From Ignavibacteria bacterium (GTDB lineage: Bacteria > Bacteroidota > Ignavibacteria > UBA10030): DNA of 64,000 nucleotides. This document shows positions 1 to 8,747 of the stretch, in pieces. A program made the translations under genes and the position numbers. The stretch spans positions 24,736 to 88,735 of the forward strand of contig VGVZ01000012.1 in NCBI GenBank assembly GCA_016873805.1, given 5' to 3'. Position 1 is the stretch's first letter. Each line of letters begins with the position of its first letter. The notes beneath the pieces are model-generated. The model ran no database searches. It was not told the origin of the DNA and worked only from the letters and a program-made list of their open reading frames with translations.

Positions 1-1382
1 TCACACAAGACGTGGCCCGCCATCTCAACCTCAGTGTGGGGTTTCAGCGTCAGGCGGGCGATGGGCGTTTCACAAATGCGAAGTATGACGCGTGGCTCGT
101 CCGAACAAGGCTGCGATACGATGTGACCAATCGATTCAACATCATCGGTTCGTACATCTTCGCCGATTCGCGAAACGGGCTCAACGGCGGAGTCTTTGTC
201 GACAGCACGAGGTCGGTATTTGAAGAGGCATCCACGACTGTCGTGAACGAGAGTGCACATCAACGAACGATGCGATCGGACTACGTCCTGACACTCGTCG
301 CCCGGATCTTCGCCGATTCATCAAGCGTTACCACCCTCGATGTCGTCTCATCGCAATCCGAACGCGATCTGAACGATCGAATCACCACTCCTGCTTCACC
401 GTTCGACGACTATTCCTGGAATTCGTTCCGCATCCAAGGGCGGCAGCAACTTGTGACTCGAAGTTTCCGCGCCGGTCTTTTCGCGCAGTATGAACGAACC
501 TCTGCTTCCGCCGGCACGTTTTTCACAGACGCGTCGAAGGCGTATTGGTCTGTGGCAACGAGTCTGGAAATCCCCGTGCCGTTCGTCTTCCTTCCCAGGA
601 TCACCGCCGAACTTCAACACGATTGGAATCAGACGGTCATCGATCACGGATTCGATCTCGTTTTCCGTCCGACGGATCGCGCCTCGCTTGCGGCCGGAAT
701 CTCAAGGCGTTCGCGGTTCCCGACGTTCCTGGAGCATTTTTGGCATACACGCGGCGGACCTGTTCCCTCTTCCGACCTCGTCGAGCGACATCAGGTGCTC
801 TCCGTCGAGGGTGCGCTTCACTTGGCTGACTGGAGTACCATCGCTCTGAGCGCATCGTATCGTGCGGTTGAAAACGCCCAGATGATATCCGCCGTACCGA
901 ATCAACGTTTCGCCATTCCTCTCCTGCGCACCCTTCCGGAACTCACTCTTCTCGACGCTTCCGTTGCCGTTCACCTCCACCTGGGACGATGGGCCGGAAC
1001 GGCATCGGCTACCGTCCTGAACATGAAAGCCGACGGAGCGCCCGACAAGTTGTATCCAGGTCTGGCGGGGAGTTGCGAAGTGTTCTATCAGGATGCGTTC
1101 TTCAAAGATCATCTTCACGCCCGCGTCGGCCTCAGGGGGCGCTTCGCCGGATCGCACACCGGTATGCAATTCTTCCCATCCCTCCTCCTCTTCGGCGCGA
1201 ATGCGGATACGCGTGTCCCTTCATTCTCTCCTGTGGATCTCTTCGGGGCTTTCCGCGTCGGGGATGTCCACTTTTCGCTTACGGCGGAGAACATCCTCAA
1301 CGAAGAGTACTTTCTGGTCCCGACATATCCGATGCTCGGTCGCTCCTTCCGTCTTGGTATCAACTGGAAATTCCTCGATTGA
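1..1382 (+). CDS. TonB-dependent receptor, C-terminal part (5' end outside window)
   Basis: The frame is open to the left edge, so only the C-terminal ~460 residues are visible. They alternate short polar turns and amphipathic strands, as in an outer-membrane beta-barrel. The last ~35 residues (SLTAENILNEEYF, then SFRLGINWKF) are the closing strands typical of TonB-dependent receptors, with the usual N-x-L-N-E-Y motif and a terminal aromatic residue followed by L-D. The family imports siderophores, cobalamin or glycans across the outer membrane using TonB energy. The plug domain and TonB box lie upstream, so the substrate cannot be guessed. The stop is 11 bases before the LOG-family start, so the two are probably co-transcribed. 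Confidence 0.8.
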   Translation, partial: TQDVARHLNLSVGFQRQAGDGRFTNAKYDAWLVRTRLRYDVTNRFNIIGSYIFADSRNGLNGGVFVDSTRSVFEEASTTVVNESAHQRTMRSDYVLTLVARIFADSSSVTTLDVVSSQSERDLNDRITTPASPFDDYSWNSFRIQGRQQLVTRSFRAGLFAQYERTSASAGTFFTDASKAYWSVATSLEIPVPFVFLPRITAELQHDWNQTVIDHGFDLVFRPTDRASLAAGISRRSRFPTFLEHFWHTRGGPVPSSDLVERHQVLSVEGALHLADWSTIALSASYRAVENAQMISAVPNQRFAIPLLRTLPELTLLDASVAVHLHLGRWAGTASATVLNMKADGAPDKLYPGLAGSCEVFYQDAFFKDHLHARVGLRGRFAGSHTGMQFFPSLLLFGANADTRVPSFSPVDLFGAFRVGDVHFSLTAENILNEEYFLVPTYPMLGRSFRLGINWKFLD

Positions 1383-1393
1383 CCGGAATCCAT

Positions 1394-1924
1394 ATGTCGA
1401 AGATCATCACGGTATTCGGAAGTTCTCGTCCTGCCCCTGGGTCACCCGAGTATGAGCTCGCGCGAGAGATCGGCAAACACCTTGCCCTCTCGGGCTTCCG
1501 GGTGTGCAACGGGGGGTACAGCGGAACCATGGACGCGAGCGCACGCGGGGCGCGCGAATCGGGTGGATCAACAATCGGGGTGACGACCTCTTTTTATGCA
1601 CGTGCCGCAAACCGCTGGATCGATGAGGTCATTCAAGTATCCAGCATGAACGAACGGCTTCTCAAACTTGTGGAGCTTGGAGATGGCTATGTGGTCCTGA
1701 AGGGGGGAACGGGAACACTGCTTGAGTTCGCGGCAGTCTGGGAGATGATCAACAAAAACGTGATCGGCCGAAAGCCGATCGTCGTCGTCGGAGAGTTCTG
1801 GGAGCCCGTCGTGAACACCGTCCGGCGCGCCCTCGACGAGGAGGGGCAGGGCATCGGGATCGAGATCGCTCGTGTCGACACACCTGCTGAATGCGCGGCG
1901 CTGCTGAGGTCACGCCTGGCGTGA
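1394..1924 (+). CDS. LOG-family protein (lysine-decarboxylase-like Rossmann fold)
   Basis: The predicted protein has 176 residues. It starts MSKIITVFGSSR and carries KGGTGTLLE at residues 103-111, a variant of the PGGxGTxxE signature of LOG/TIGR00730-type proteins, with Lys where Pro is usual. Characterised family members hydrolyse nucleoside 5'-monophosphates or bind nucleotides; the substrate here is unknown. The ATG at 1394 was chosen because the N-terminal beta-strand and GSS loop begin there; the same frame is open upstream only as a shadow of the receptor gene. The 3' end overlaps the convergent glycosyltransferase gene by 15 bases. Confidence 0.82.
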   Translation: MSKIITVFGSSRPAPGSPEYELAREIGKHLALSGFRVCNGGYSGTMDASARGARESGGSTIGVTTSFYARAANRWIDEVIQVSSMNERLLKLVELGDGYVVLKGGTGTLLEFAAVWEMINKNVIGRKPIVVVGEFWEPVVNTVRRALDEEGQGIGIEIARVDTPAECAALLRSRLA

Positions 1925-3037
1925 TGACGTTTTCGCTCTAATCGCCGCCTCCATCACTTCAATCATCTTGTCCGCCGAAACTTCCCAATCGAAGCCCAGC
2001 GACCATCGGTACGCTTCCTCGGCCAGCGTCTCTCGCAGATGCCCGTCGCGCAGCACGAGCAGAAGTTTTTCTGCCAGCTGCTCGATATTGCCATACTCGT
2101 ACAGAAATCCCGTCTCTGCATCGCGCACCGAATCACGCAATCCCGGTACATCGCTTGCCACCACCGGCACGCGGCACGCATTCGCCTCGATCACCGTCAG
2201 TCCCCATCCTTCTTTCGATGAGGGATTGGCCACGACATCCATCTGATTCAGCAACTCCACCTTTCTGCTCTCCGGAACGAATCCTGTGAACTCCACCTGG
2301 CGTGAGATGCCGAGCCGCTGCGCCAACTGCTCCAGCCCGGGGCGCGCATCCCCATCTCCCACGACGGTCAGCACGGCGCCGGGCATTTCGAGGTGGATGA
2401 TCTTGAAGGCCTGGAGAAGATGGTCGATGCTTTTGTACTTCTTGATACGGCCGAGATAGCCGATGCGGGGGTGCGGATTCGCCTCACATTGAACCGGATG
2501 ATACCGTTGATGATCGACGCAGTTGGGGACAAGGGAAATCAATTCTTCCCTGAAACCTTTTGAGATAAGTTCGCGCCGAGTGCTCTCCGAGACCGACGCG
2601 GTGATTGAATCCCGATACACGCGCAGAGCAAGACGCTCCGCCGCGGCCACATAAAGTGCAGAGGGAAGATTGGCCTCGAGGAAAATGCTCTTGCCGAAGA
2701 GATGATGAACAATCACCACCAAGGGTTCACGGACGTAGAGAGGGGTGTAAAACGGAATCTTGTTCAGATCGTCGACGACAACGTCGAATGGTGATTCCCG
2801 AACGAGCCTGGAATACTGCGAGGGGAGATGGAAGTTAAAGAGGTTGCGGCTTCCATGACGGACGATCCGGATTCCGTCAATCGTTTCTGCCTTCGCGCAA
2901 CCGGAGAACTCCGAACAGAGGAGTGTCACGGAATGTCCTCTCGCCACGACGCGTTTGAAGATCTCATGGAGATGGACTTCGGCGCCGCCCCCCAGAGGGT
3001 TGGTGATATCCTGCCAGTTCAGGACGAGAATGTTCAT
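1910..3037 (-). CDS. GT4-family glycosyltransferase
   Basis: A 375-residue GT-B fold enzyme. The N-terminal acceptor domain has the GGGAE loop at residues 16-20. The C-terminal donor domain has GYLGRIKKYKSIDHL near 193-207 and the EX7E pair Glu276/Glu284 inside SSKEGWGLTVIEA. GT4 enzymes transfer sugars from nucleotide-sugar donors to lipid or glycan acceptors on the cytoplasmic side of the membrane. It is the last gene of a three-gene set: it starts 4 bases after the methyltransferase stop, and a DUF2723 glycosyltransferase lies further upstream. Acceptor and donor are not identifiable. Surface-glycan or protein-glycan assembly is an inference from the neighbours. Confidence 0.88.
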   Translation of the reverse strand: MNILVLNWQDITNPLGGGAEVHLHEIFKRVVARGHSVTLLCSEFSGCAKAETIDGIRIVRHGSRNLFNFHLPSQYSRLVRESPFDVVVDDLNKIPFYTPLYVREPLVVIVHHLFGKSIFLEANLPSALYVAAAERLALRVYRDSITASVSESTRRELISKGFREELISLVPNCVDHQRYHPVQCEANPHPRIGYLGRIKKYKSIDHLLQAFKIIHLEMPGAVLTVVGDGDARPGLEQLAQRLGISRQVEFTGFVPESRKVELLNQMDVVANPSSKEGWGLTVIEANACRVPVVASDVPGLRDSVRDAETGFLYEYGNIEQLAEKLLLVLRDGHLRETLAEEAYRWSLGFDWEVSADKMIEVMEAAIRAKTSSRQA

Positions 3038-3041
3038 GCGA

Positions 3042-3887
3042 TTACCGAGGTCCCGACTTTCTTGCGATCACGCCGATCGATATGCCTGTCCAAAGGGGCA
3101 ACGGTGTGTTGAGGAGAGATCTGCGGAGCGCTGAGCGGAGCCGAGAAAGGGGTTCAAGGAGATTCGGATAGAGGGGCAGGGTGATTCCTATCGATTTCAT
3201 AATTTCGCGAGTGACGCGGTAGGGAAAACTCGGGACCATCCACTCGCCGTAGGAATGGACGACCGTCAATCCTTCATTCCGCATTGTCTCCCGGAGTTCG
3301 AAAATCGAAAACGAACGTTCCCACCCTGCAAACCATCGATTCAGGGCCATCAGGATGTGCTTCGCAACCGTGTAGAAATGATATCGCTGCGGCACGTCGA
3401 CGAGGAGGAGACCGCCGGGTTTGAGAACGCGAATGTTTTCCCTCAGCAGGTCCTTCGCCTGTGCTGGGCGGACGTGTTCGAGCAGACCCTGATGGAAGAC
3501 GATGTCGAAGGTGTGTTTACGAAACGGAAGGGAGAAGGTATCTCCCCCCACAATGGTCACGGGAATTTTCTCGGCGTCGGCCAGGCGTTTCAGAAGAGCG
3601 AGGGCGTTCTGGGAGTAATCGAGTTGGGTCACGAGTGCCCCGTGCTTCGCCAGCGGGAGACTGTCTCTCCCCGTTCCGGCGCCGATTTCGAGCACCCGCT
3701 TTCCATCGAGGGAAGTGATGCGGGTGAGATTCCTGAGGATGCGATCGGCGTTCGAATAGATTTCGTTGACGGACTGCTTCTGCTGCCAGAAGTCGTCCCA
3801 ATGCTCCAGGCGGGATTCTTTCCGATCCGTTTCGATCATCACAGCATCTGGCGCATGTGAACCCGGGCTATTCATGAACGGACGCAT
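3042..3887 (-). CDS. Class I SAM-dependent methyltransferase
   Basis: The product has 281 residues with motif I VLEIGAGTGR at 65-74, a following acidic strand (TQLDYS), and HQGLLEHV plus LKPGGLLLVDVP later in the fold, as expected for a Methyltransf_11/25-type enzyme. The substrate is unknown. It sits 12 bases after the DUF2723 gene and 4 bases before the glycosyltransferase, so the three are almost certainly one transcript, and methylation of a glycan or lipid carrier is a reasonable guess. The start is uncertain: ATGs at 3887, 3875 and 3839 are all in frame, and the first 16 residues look dispensable. Confidence 0.85.
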   Translation of the reverse strand: MRPFMNSPGSHAPDAVMIETDRKESRLEHWDDFWQQKQSVNEIYSNADRILRNLTRITSLDGKRVLEIGAGTGRDSLPLAKHGALVTQLDYSQNALALLKRLADAEKIPVTIVGGDTFSLPFRKHTFDIVFHQGLLEHVRPAQAKDLLRENIRVLKPGGLLLVDVPQRYHFYTVAKHILMALNRWFAGWERSFSIFELRETMRNEGLTVVHSYGEWMVPSFPYRVTREIMKSIGITLPLYPNLLEPLSRLRSALRRSLLNTPLPLWTGISIGVIARKSGPR

Positions 3888-3899
3888 CCACCTGACACA

Positions 3900-6593
3900 T
3901 CACGGTTTCAAAGGAATGTTCTTCGGGAGTGCTTTCCGCACATTCCATTGTGCCTTTTTGTCATCCACGAACTCCTTGAGCCCCGGTTCATTTGCATAGA
4001 CGCGTCGAATCGTTTCAAGGACGCGCTCAGCGGCGTCGTAGTCCTCGAGCATTTCATACGTTTGCATCAACAGGATATAGGGGTTCTCCCTCTCGAGGTC
4101 GTACCGGATCTCCTCTTCCACCCGGGGGAGGAACTGGGCAACGAGTTCGTTCAGCAGTTCATTCCGCTTCGCCGTGTCGCCACTCACGGAGTAGAAACTC
4201 GCAATGTCGTATTTCAAGCCTGCCGGAATCGGATGCAAGGAACGCGGAATGACTTGATCCATCCGATCAAGCACCTCCGAAAACCTCGCCGGTTGTCCAT
4301 CGACGTTCGCGTAGTAGTATCCCAACGCGAAGAATGTCTGCCGATAGTTCATCAGGAGCCGTCGTGCGTCTTCGTCGAGGTAGACATCCTCGGCCTGCAA
4401 TCCTCGCCAGAGAAATCCCGGTCTGGGAGTGGCAGAGATTTCCTGCACGTCGGTGAAGAGATGTTCGTACGTCCGCTGTGCGTCCATGCTCTCCCAGAAG
4501 GTACGCGACTTCTTTGGAATCAGCTTGAACGCCATTCCCTGCATTTCGAGATAGTCCTTCAGCCCGATCTTTCCGTCATCGGCGACGGTCATGGCAAAGT
4601 AGATCGGACGCTGCCACTTCGTCGTGAAGATGATATCAAGCACCATGATATCCTGGACTCGCAATCCTTTGACGTTGCCGAAATCGAGCGTGTGGGGCAT
4701 GAGGAACGAAATAGCCCCCTTCTTCACGACTGCGGTATCCGTGATCCGATACGTCTCCAGCAGCTCTTTCGGCACGGGAAGGTCCAGCGTCTGAGGTTCG
4801 TACGCGACAAGCTGAATGTTCTTGATCTGCGCATCGGAGCGACTGATCGGAACTTTCTTCGCCCCATGCGGCATCTGATTCTTCAATTGATCAATGTACC
4901 ACGGCGTATTCAGGAGGCTCAGGTTGACAATCCTGATGTCACGACGGATGCCTTCAACATCCTGCAGGTACCAGAGGGGGAACGTGTCATTGTCGCCGTT
5001 GGTGAACAAGATCGCATCCTGCTCGCAACTCTGGAGGAGATTGTAGGAATAGTCCCACGGGAGGTAATTCCCCGAACGATCCGCCTCTTCGTAGTTGACG
5101 CGAACCATGTTGATCGGGGCAAGCAGGAGCGCCATGGCAAGCACGCCGTAGGCCGCGGCTGGTCTTGAGGCAACCTCTCCCGCCTTTTCTTTCAGCAATT
5201 CGATCAATCCAAGCACCCCAAATCCAGCCCAGAGCGAGAAGATGAAAAACGATCCGACGTAGAAATAGTCACGTTCCCGCGGCTGCGGTTCCTGCATATT
5301 GAAGTACATCACCAGCACGACCCCCAGCAGGAGAAAGGTCGATGTAGTCAGAAAAGCCATCTTCTTGTCTTTGCGCCAATGATAATATGCGCCGAAGAGT
5401 CCCAGAAGAAGAGGAATACCCCAAAGGGTCCACTTCACGCCCGCCTCTTTGTAATCGCCCGCCGCACCGATGAAATTCCAGCCGAAGTAGCGGAAGTACA
5501 TATGATTCATCTGATACGAAAGAAAGAAGTCGAGGTCGCTGCGATACCGGGACATCGCCTCCGCCTGTTCCGGTTCCGACATGTTCCAGCGACGATCGAT
5601 GAGCGGTGCCTGTCCGTATTGCTCGCGGTTCAGATAGCTGACGAGCTTCCCCATTGTGCTCGGATCATTCTCGTTCATCGGCGGCTTGGCATTTGCACGA
5701 ATGAATACCATCGTGTACGTCGAGTACCCGATGACAATCATGAGGAACGACAACATCGCGATATTCAGAAGCCGCTTCTTCTCCCGCACCGAATAGTAGA
5801 CGCCATAGAGGGCACCAAGAATCGCTGCGATCGGGATGTAGGTGAACAACTCACTTCGCTTGCCGGCGATTTCTCCGTCGAGCATCGATGGAAGAATCTT
5901 CACCACCCCCGGATAGACGACGGCGAAGATGACCAGCGCTACAACACCGAACCGCAGGAATGATTTGAGCGAAAACTCATACGTGCGGAAATAGACCAGC
6001 AGCATGACGGGAAACAGCGCAAGGATAGCCAGGAGATGAACGCCGACCGCCAGTCCCATCAGGTAGGCGATCAGAATCAAATACGCGTCGCTCTGCTTGC
6101 CGTGACCCCGCTCGTACCATCGGAGTGCCAGCCAGATGACCGAACTCACCAGGAACATGCTGAAGCCGTACACTTCCGCTTCGACGGCATTGAACCAGAA
6201 GGTCTTGCTGTAGGCAAGGATAAGTGCGCCGATTGCCGAAGATCCGTAGACAACGATTTCGTCGTCGCGAGACTCAGGCGATCCTCTCCAGAGCGCAATC
6301 AATCGAACGGAGATCAAGAAGAGGAACATCACGGTGAACGCGCTGGTCAGGGCGGAAATGAAATGCATGCGCACCGCAATGTCCGCCGCGAAGGGAACCA
6401 TGCTAAACACTTTCGCGACAAGGAGAAACAGCGGAGCGCCCGGCGGGTGCGGCACCTGCAGCAAATACGCGGCCGCCATGAATTCTCCGACGTCCCAGAA
6501 CACGAGGGTTGGTGGGAGCGTCACGACATACGTCGCGAGTGAGATGACAAAGACGCCAATCGCTATTGTTCGTTTCAGGGTCTTGCTGGTCAT
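3900..6593 (-). CDS. DUF2723 membrane protein, TMEM260-like O-mannosyltransferase family (GT117)
   Basis: An 897-residue polytopic protein. The first luminal loop, after TM1, contains TLVFWDVGEFMAAAY followed by VPHPPGAPLF, the hallmark of DUF2723. Many hydrophobic segments follow up to about residue 500. The C-terminal soluble part contains DNDTFPLWYLQDVEGIRRD and ends in TPR-like helices. The family includes human TMEM260, an O-mannosyltransferase, and the fold is GT-C, which uses lipid-linked sugars at the outer face of the cytoplasmic membrane. A role in glycosylating exported proteins or lipids is inferred; no bacterial substrate can be read from the sequence. It is first in an operon with a methyltransferase and GT4 enzyme, behind a promoter at 6634-6662. 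Confidence 0.85.
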   Translation of the reverse strand: MTSKTLKRTIAIGVFVISLATYVVTLPPTLVFWDVGEFMAAAYLLQVPHPPGAPLFLLVAKVFSMVPFAADIAVRMHFISALTSAFTVMFLFLISVRLIALWRGSPESRDDEIVVYGSSAIGALILAYSKTFWFNAVEAEVYGFSMFLVSSVIWLALRWYERGHGKQSDAYLILIAYLMGLAVGVHLLAILALFPVMLLVYFRTYEFSLKSFLRFGVVALVIFAVVYPGVVKILPSMLDGEIAGKRSELFTYIPIAAILGALYGVYYSVREKKRLLNIAMLSFLMIVIGYSTYTMVFIRANAKPPMNENDPSTMGKLVSYLNREQYGQAPLIDRRWNMSEPEQAEAMSRYRSDLDFFLSYQMNHMYFRYFGWNFIGAAGDYKEAGVKWTLWGIPLLLGLFGAYYHWRKDKKMAFLTTSTFLLLGVVLVMYFNMQEPQPRERDYFYVGSFFIFSLWAGFGVLGLIELLKEKAGEVASRPAAAYGVLAMALLLAPINMVRVNYEEADRSGNYLPWDYSYNLLQSCEQDAILFTNGDNDTFPLWYLQDVEGIRRDIRIVNLSLLNTPWYIDQLKNQMPHGAKKVPISRSDAQIKNIQLVAYEPQTLDLPVPKELLETYRITDTAVVKKGAISFLMPHTLDFGNVKGLRVQDIMVLDIIFTTKWQRPIYFAMTVADDGKIGLKDYLEMQGMAFKLIPKKSRTFWESMDAQRTYEHLFTDVQEISATPRPGFLWRGLQAEDVYLDEDARRLLMNYRQTFFALGYYYANVDGQPARFSEVLDRMDQVIPRSLHPIPAGLKYDIASFYSVSGDTAKRNELLNELVAQFLPRVEEEIRYDLERENPYILLMQTYEMLEDYDAAERVLETIRRVYANEPGLKEFVDDKKAQWNVRKALPKNIPLKP

Positions 6594-6633
6594 ACGGTAT
6601 TCCGCCGTCGATTGATTTCAGAAAATGCTGCAA

Positions 6634-6662
6634 AATGTATCAGAAAAACGATTGAACTTCAA
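6634..6662 (-). promoter_or_regulatory. Promoter of the DUF2723 operon (TTGAAG-N17-TACATT)
   Basis: On the minus strand TTGAAG (6662-6657) is followed after exactly 17 bases by TACATT (6639-6634). The predicted transcript start lies about 35 bases upstream of the DUF2723 ATG. The same TTG-N20-TANNTT geometry recurs at other gene heads in this window, which raises confidence. Confidence 0.55.
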
Positions 6663-6672
6663 GCTCGTACCA

Positions 6673-7809
6673 CTATCGCATCAGCGTCGCACAGATCTCG
6701 TCGCACAAGGCGTACCCCCTTGGGGTGAGACGGATCCGATTCCCTTCCCACGCAAGCATCTTCTCCTCCCTCAGCGATTCCATCGCCGATCGGAAACGTT
6801 CGAGCACCCACGCCCCATGTCGCGCCGCGAACAATTCTACGTCGATCCCGCTGCTCCGCAAACCGAGGTAGAGATCCTCCTCGAGGAGCTCATCGGGAGA
6901 GAGCCGCTCCCGTCCCTCGATCGGCAGTCGACCGGAATCCAGGAGATTCCGATAGATGTTCGCATCCGAAACATTCCACCAGCGTTCGCCCTCCCAGAAT
7001 GAATGCGCGGACGGACCAAGTCCGATGTAGTTCGTGTGGTTCCAGTAGTTCACATTGTGGCGGCATTGGGATCCGGGCCGCGCGAAATTCGAAATCTCAT
7101 ACTGTTCGTACCCGCGAGAAACCAACGTGTCGATTGTCAACTCGTACAATTCTGCATCGGCGGCGACCGAGAGAGATTGAATCTGGCCGGATGCGATGAG
7201 ACGTTCCAGCGGCGTTCCGGGTTCGACAATCAGACTGTAGCACGAGACGTGGGTGGGTTGGAGCGCGATTGCCTTGTCGAGCGTTCCAAGCCAACGTTTG
7301 GAAGTCTGTGACGGCAGCGCAAAGATCAAATCAATTCCCACATCGTCGAATCCCGCCCGAAACGCGTCCCTCACGCAGTCCGCTGCTTCGGAAGAGCTGT
7401 GAATGCGCGTGAGAAACTTCAGGTCGTCATCATGGAACGATTGCACGCCGATGCTGACTCTCGTGATGCCCGCCGCCCTCAACTCCCGGAGCCGTTCGAA
7501 GTCTACCGTCCCCGGATTGGTCTCGAGTGTAATCTCGGCATCCTGCGAGATCGAGAAGCGGGTTCTCAGGAGGTCGAGTATCTTCTCGACATCGACGGGA
7601 GAAAGAAGCGAAGGGGTCCCTCCCCCGAAGAAGACGGTTTCGTATTTTGAACTGTGGTACGGGGATGCGCCGTACAATTCGAGTTCAGTCCGCAGTCCGG
7701 TGAGGAACGATGCCACCTCGCGCGCGCTGCTTTGCGGAACAACGGAATAGAAATCACAATAGATGCATTTGTGTTCGCAAAACGGGATATGGAAGTAGAG
7801 GCCGGCCAT
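6673..7809 (-). CDS. hemW: HemW, radical SAM heme chaperone
   Basis: From the ATG at 7809 the protein has 378 residues and begins MAGLYFHIPFC. Cys11, Cys15 and Cys18 form the CX3CX2C radical-SAM cluster motif (CEHKCIYC), followed by FGGGTPSLL (SAM binding) and a C-terminal HemN-like domain. HemW proteins resemble the oxygen-independent coproporphyrinogen oxidase HemN but act as heme-transfer chaperones; the short N-terminus without the extra HemN cysteine favours HemW. In-frame ATGs at 7851 and 7824 also exist. The 7824 ATG overlaps the signal-peptidase stop (TGATG), so translational coupling is possible, but conserved family starts match 7809, which has AGGGAAAGGG just upstream. It is the last gene of the lepA operon. 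Confidence 0.88.
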   Translation of the reverse strand: MAGLYFHIPFCEHKCIYCDFYSVVPQSSAREVASFLTGLRTELELYGASPYHSSKYETVFFGGGTPSLLSPVDVEKILDLLRTRFSISQDAEITLETNPGTVDFERLRELRAAGITRVSIGVQSFHDDDLKFLTRIHSSSEAADCVRDAFRAGFDDVGIDLIFALPSQTSKRWLGTLDKAIALQPTHVSCYSLIVEPGTPLERLIASGQIQSLSVAADAELYELTIDTLVSRGYEQYEISNFARPGSQCRHNVNYWNHTNYIGLGPSAHSFWEGERWWNVSDANIYRNLLDSGRLPIEGRERLSPDELLEEDLYLGLRSSGIDVELFAARHGAWVLERFRSAMESLREEKMLAWEGNRIRLTPRGYALCDEICATLMR

Positions 7810-7823
7810 CGCCCTTTCCCTCA

Positions 7824-8741
7824 TCAGATGAACGACCCGACTCTTGCCCATCGGATGGTTGAGAGTTTCTCGAGCAGATTCGATGCTCTCTCATCGACAT
7901 TCCACGACCAGTATACGAGGAGCGCTTCACCGATGATGTTGTCCTCAGGGACAAACCCCCAGAATCTGCTGTCCAGGCTATTCGGGCGATTGTCTCCCAG
8001 CACAAAGAAGTAGCTGCGGGCTATCGTGTACGACTGCGCCGGCTGATTGTCGATCGACACTCCGTAATCCGTGACGGTGACGGCATGACCCTCATGTTCG
8101 ATGAGACTCTTCCATTGCGCGATCGAGTGGATATCGATCGCAATCACGTCTCCCCGTTTCGGCACTACAACGGGACCATAGTAGCCGGGTCGAAATCCAC
8201 TCCCCGGCGGATACATTGGAAGGGGACGGAACGAGTGGGGGCGTGATTGCTCCCGTTCAAGCCGCGCATGGGGAGGATTCACCAACTCACGGCCGTTGAC
8301 AAAGACCTGCGAGTTCCGAAGCGCAACCGTATCTCCCGGCAATCCGATGCATCGCTTGATATAGCTCGGGGAGATCGATTGATCATCCGTCGTGGGGAAA
8401 GAGGGAATATCAAACACGATGACATCTCCCCGCTCGACATTGCGGTAGGAAAGAATGGTCCTCGAGGGCATCATGATCGACGTCAGCGGAATCACGCGAG
8501 GCGTCTTGATTCCATACGCCAGCTTGTTGACGAAAAGAAAGTCGCCGACCAGAAGCGTGTTCTCCATCGACCCCGAGGGAATACGATACGCTTCGATGAC
8601 AAACGTCTTGAGAAGGAGCGCAACCAGGAGGGTGACAAGAAGCACGCGAATCAACGCGACAGGAGAGTAGCGACCTTCGAGTTTCTGGTCCGGCGTCTCT
8701 TCGGCCGGAGGCACGTGATCCTTTAAGGGGAAATCAGGCAT
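7824..8741 (-). CDS. lepB: Signal peptidase I (second of two tandem copies)
   Basis: A 305-residue S26 peptidase with one N-terminal membrane anchor (residues ~27-47). Catalytic Ser58 lies in IPSGSMENTLLVGD, Lys129 in SYIKRCIGLPGD, and the box GDNRPNSLDSRFWGFV is near the C-terminus. It removes Sec signal peptides from exported proteins, including the many T9SS and outer-membrane proteins of this genome. It lies 6 bases downstream of a related copy. The two differ in length and in the inserts between the catalytic boxes, so this is an old duplication rather than a recent one. Confidence 0.93.
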   Translation of the reverse strand: MPDFPLKDHVPPAEETPDQKLEGRYSPVALIRVLLVTLLVALLLKTFVIEAYRIPSGSMENTLLVGDFLFVNKLAYGIKTPRVIPLTSIMMPSRTILSYRNVERGDVIVFDIPSFPTTDDQSISPSYIKRCIGLPGDTVALRNSQVFVNGRELVNPPHARLEREQSRPHSFRPLPMYPPGSGFRPGYYGPVVVPKRGDVIAIDIHSIAQWKSLIEHEGHAVTVTDYGVSIDNQPAQSYTIARSYFFVLGDNRPNSLDSRFWGFVPEDNIIGEALLVYWSWNVDERASNLLEKLSTIRWARVGSFI

Positions 8742-8747
8742 GATGCG

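Noticed and set aside
3948..5168. A 406-codon plus-strand open frame
   Set aside because: Antisense to the DUF2723 gene, with a composition typical of reverse-complement shadows.
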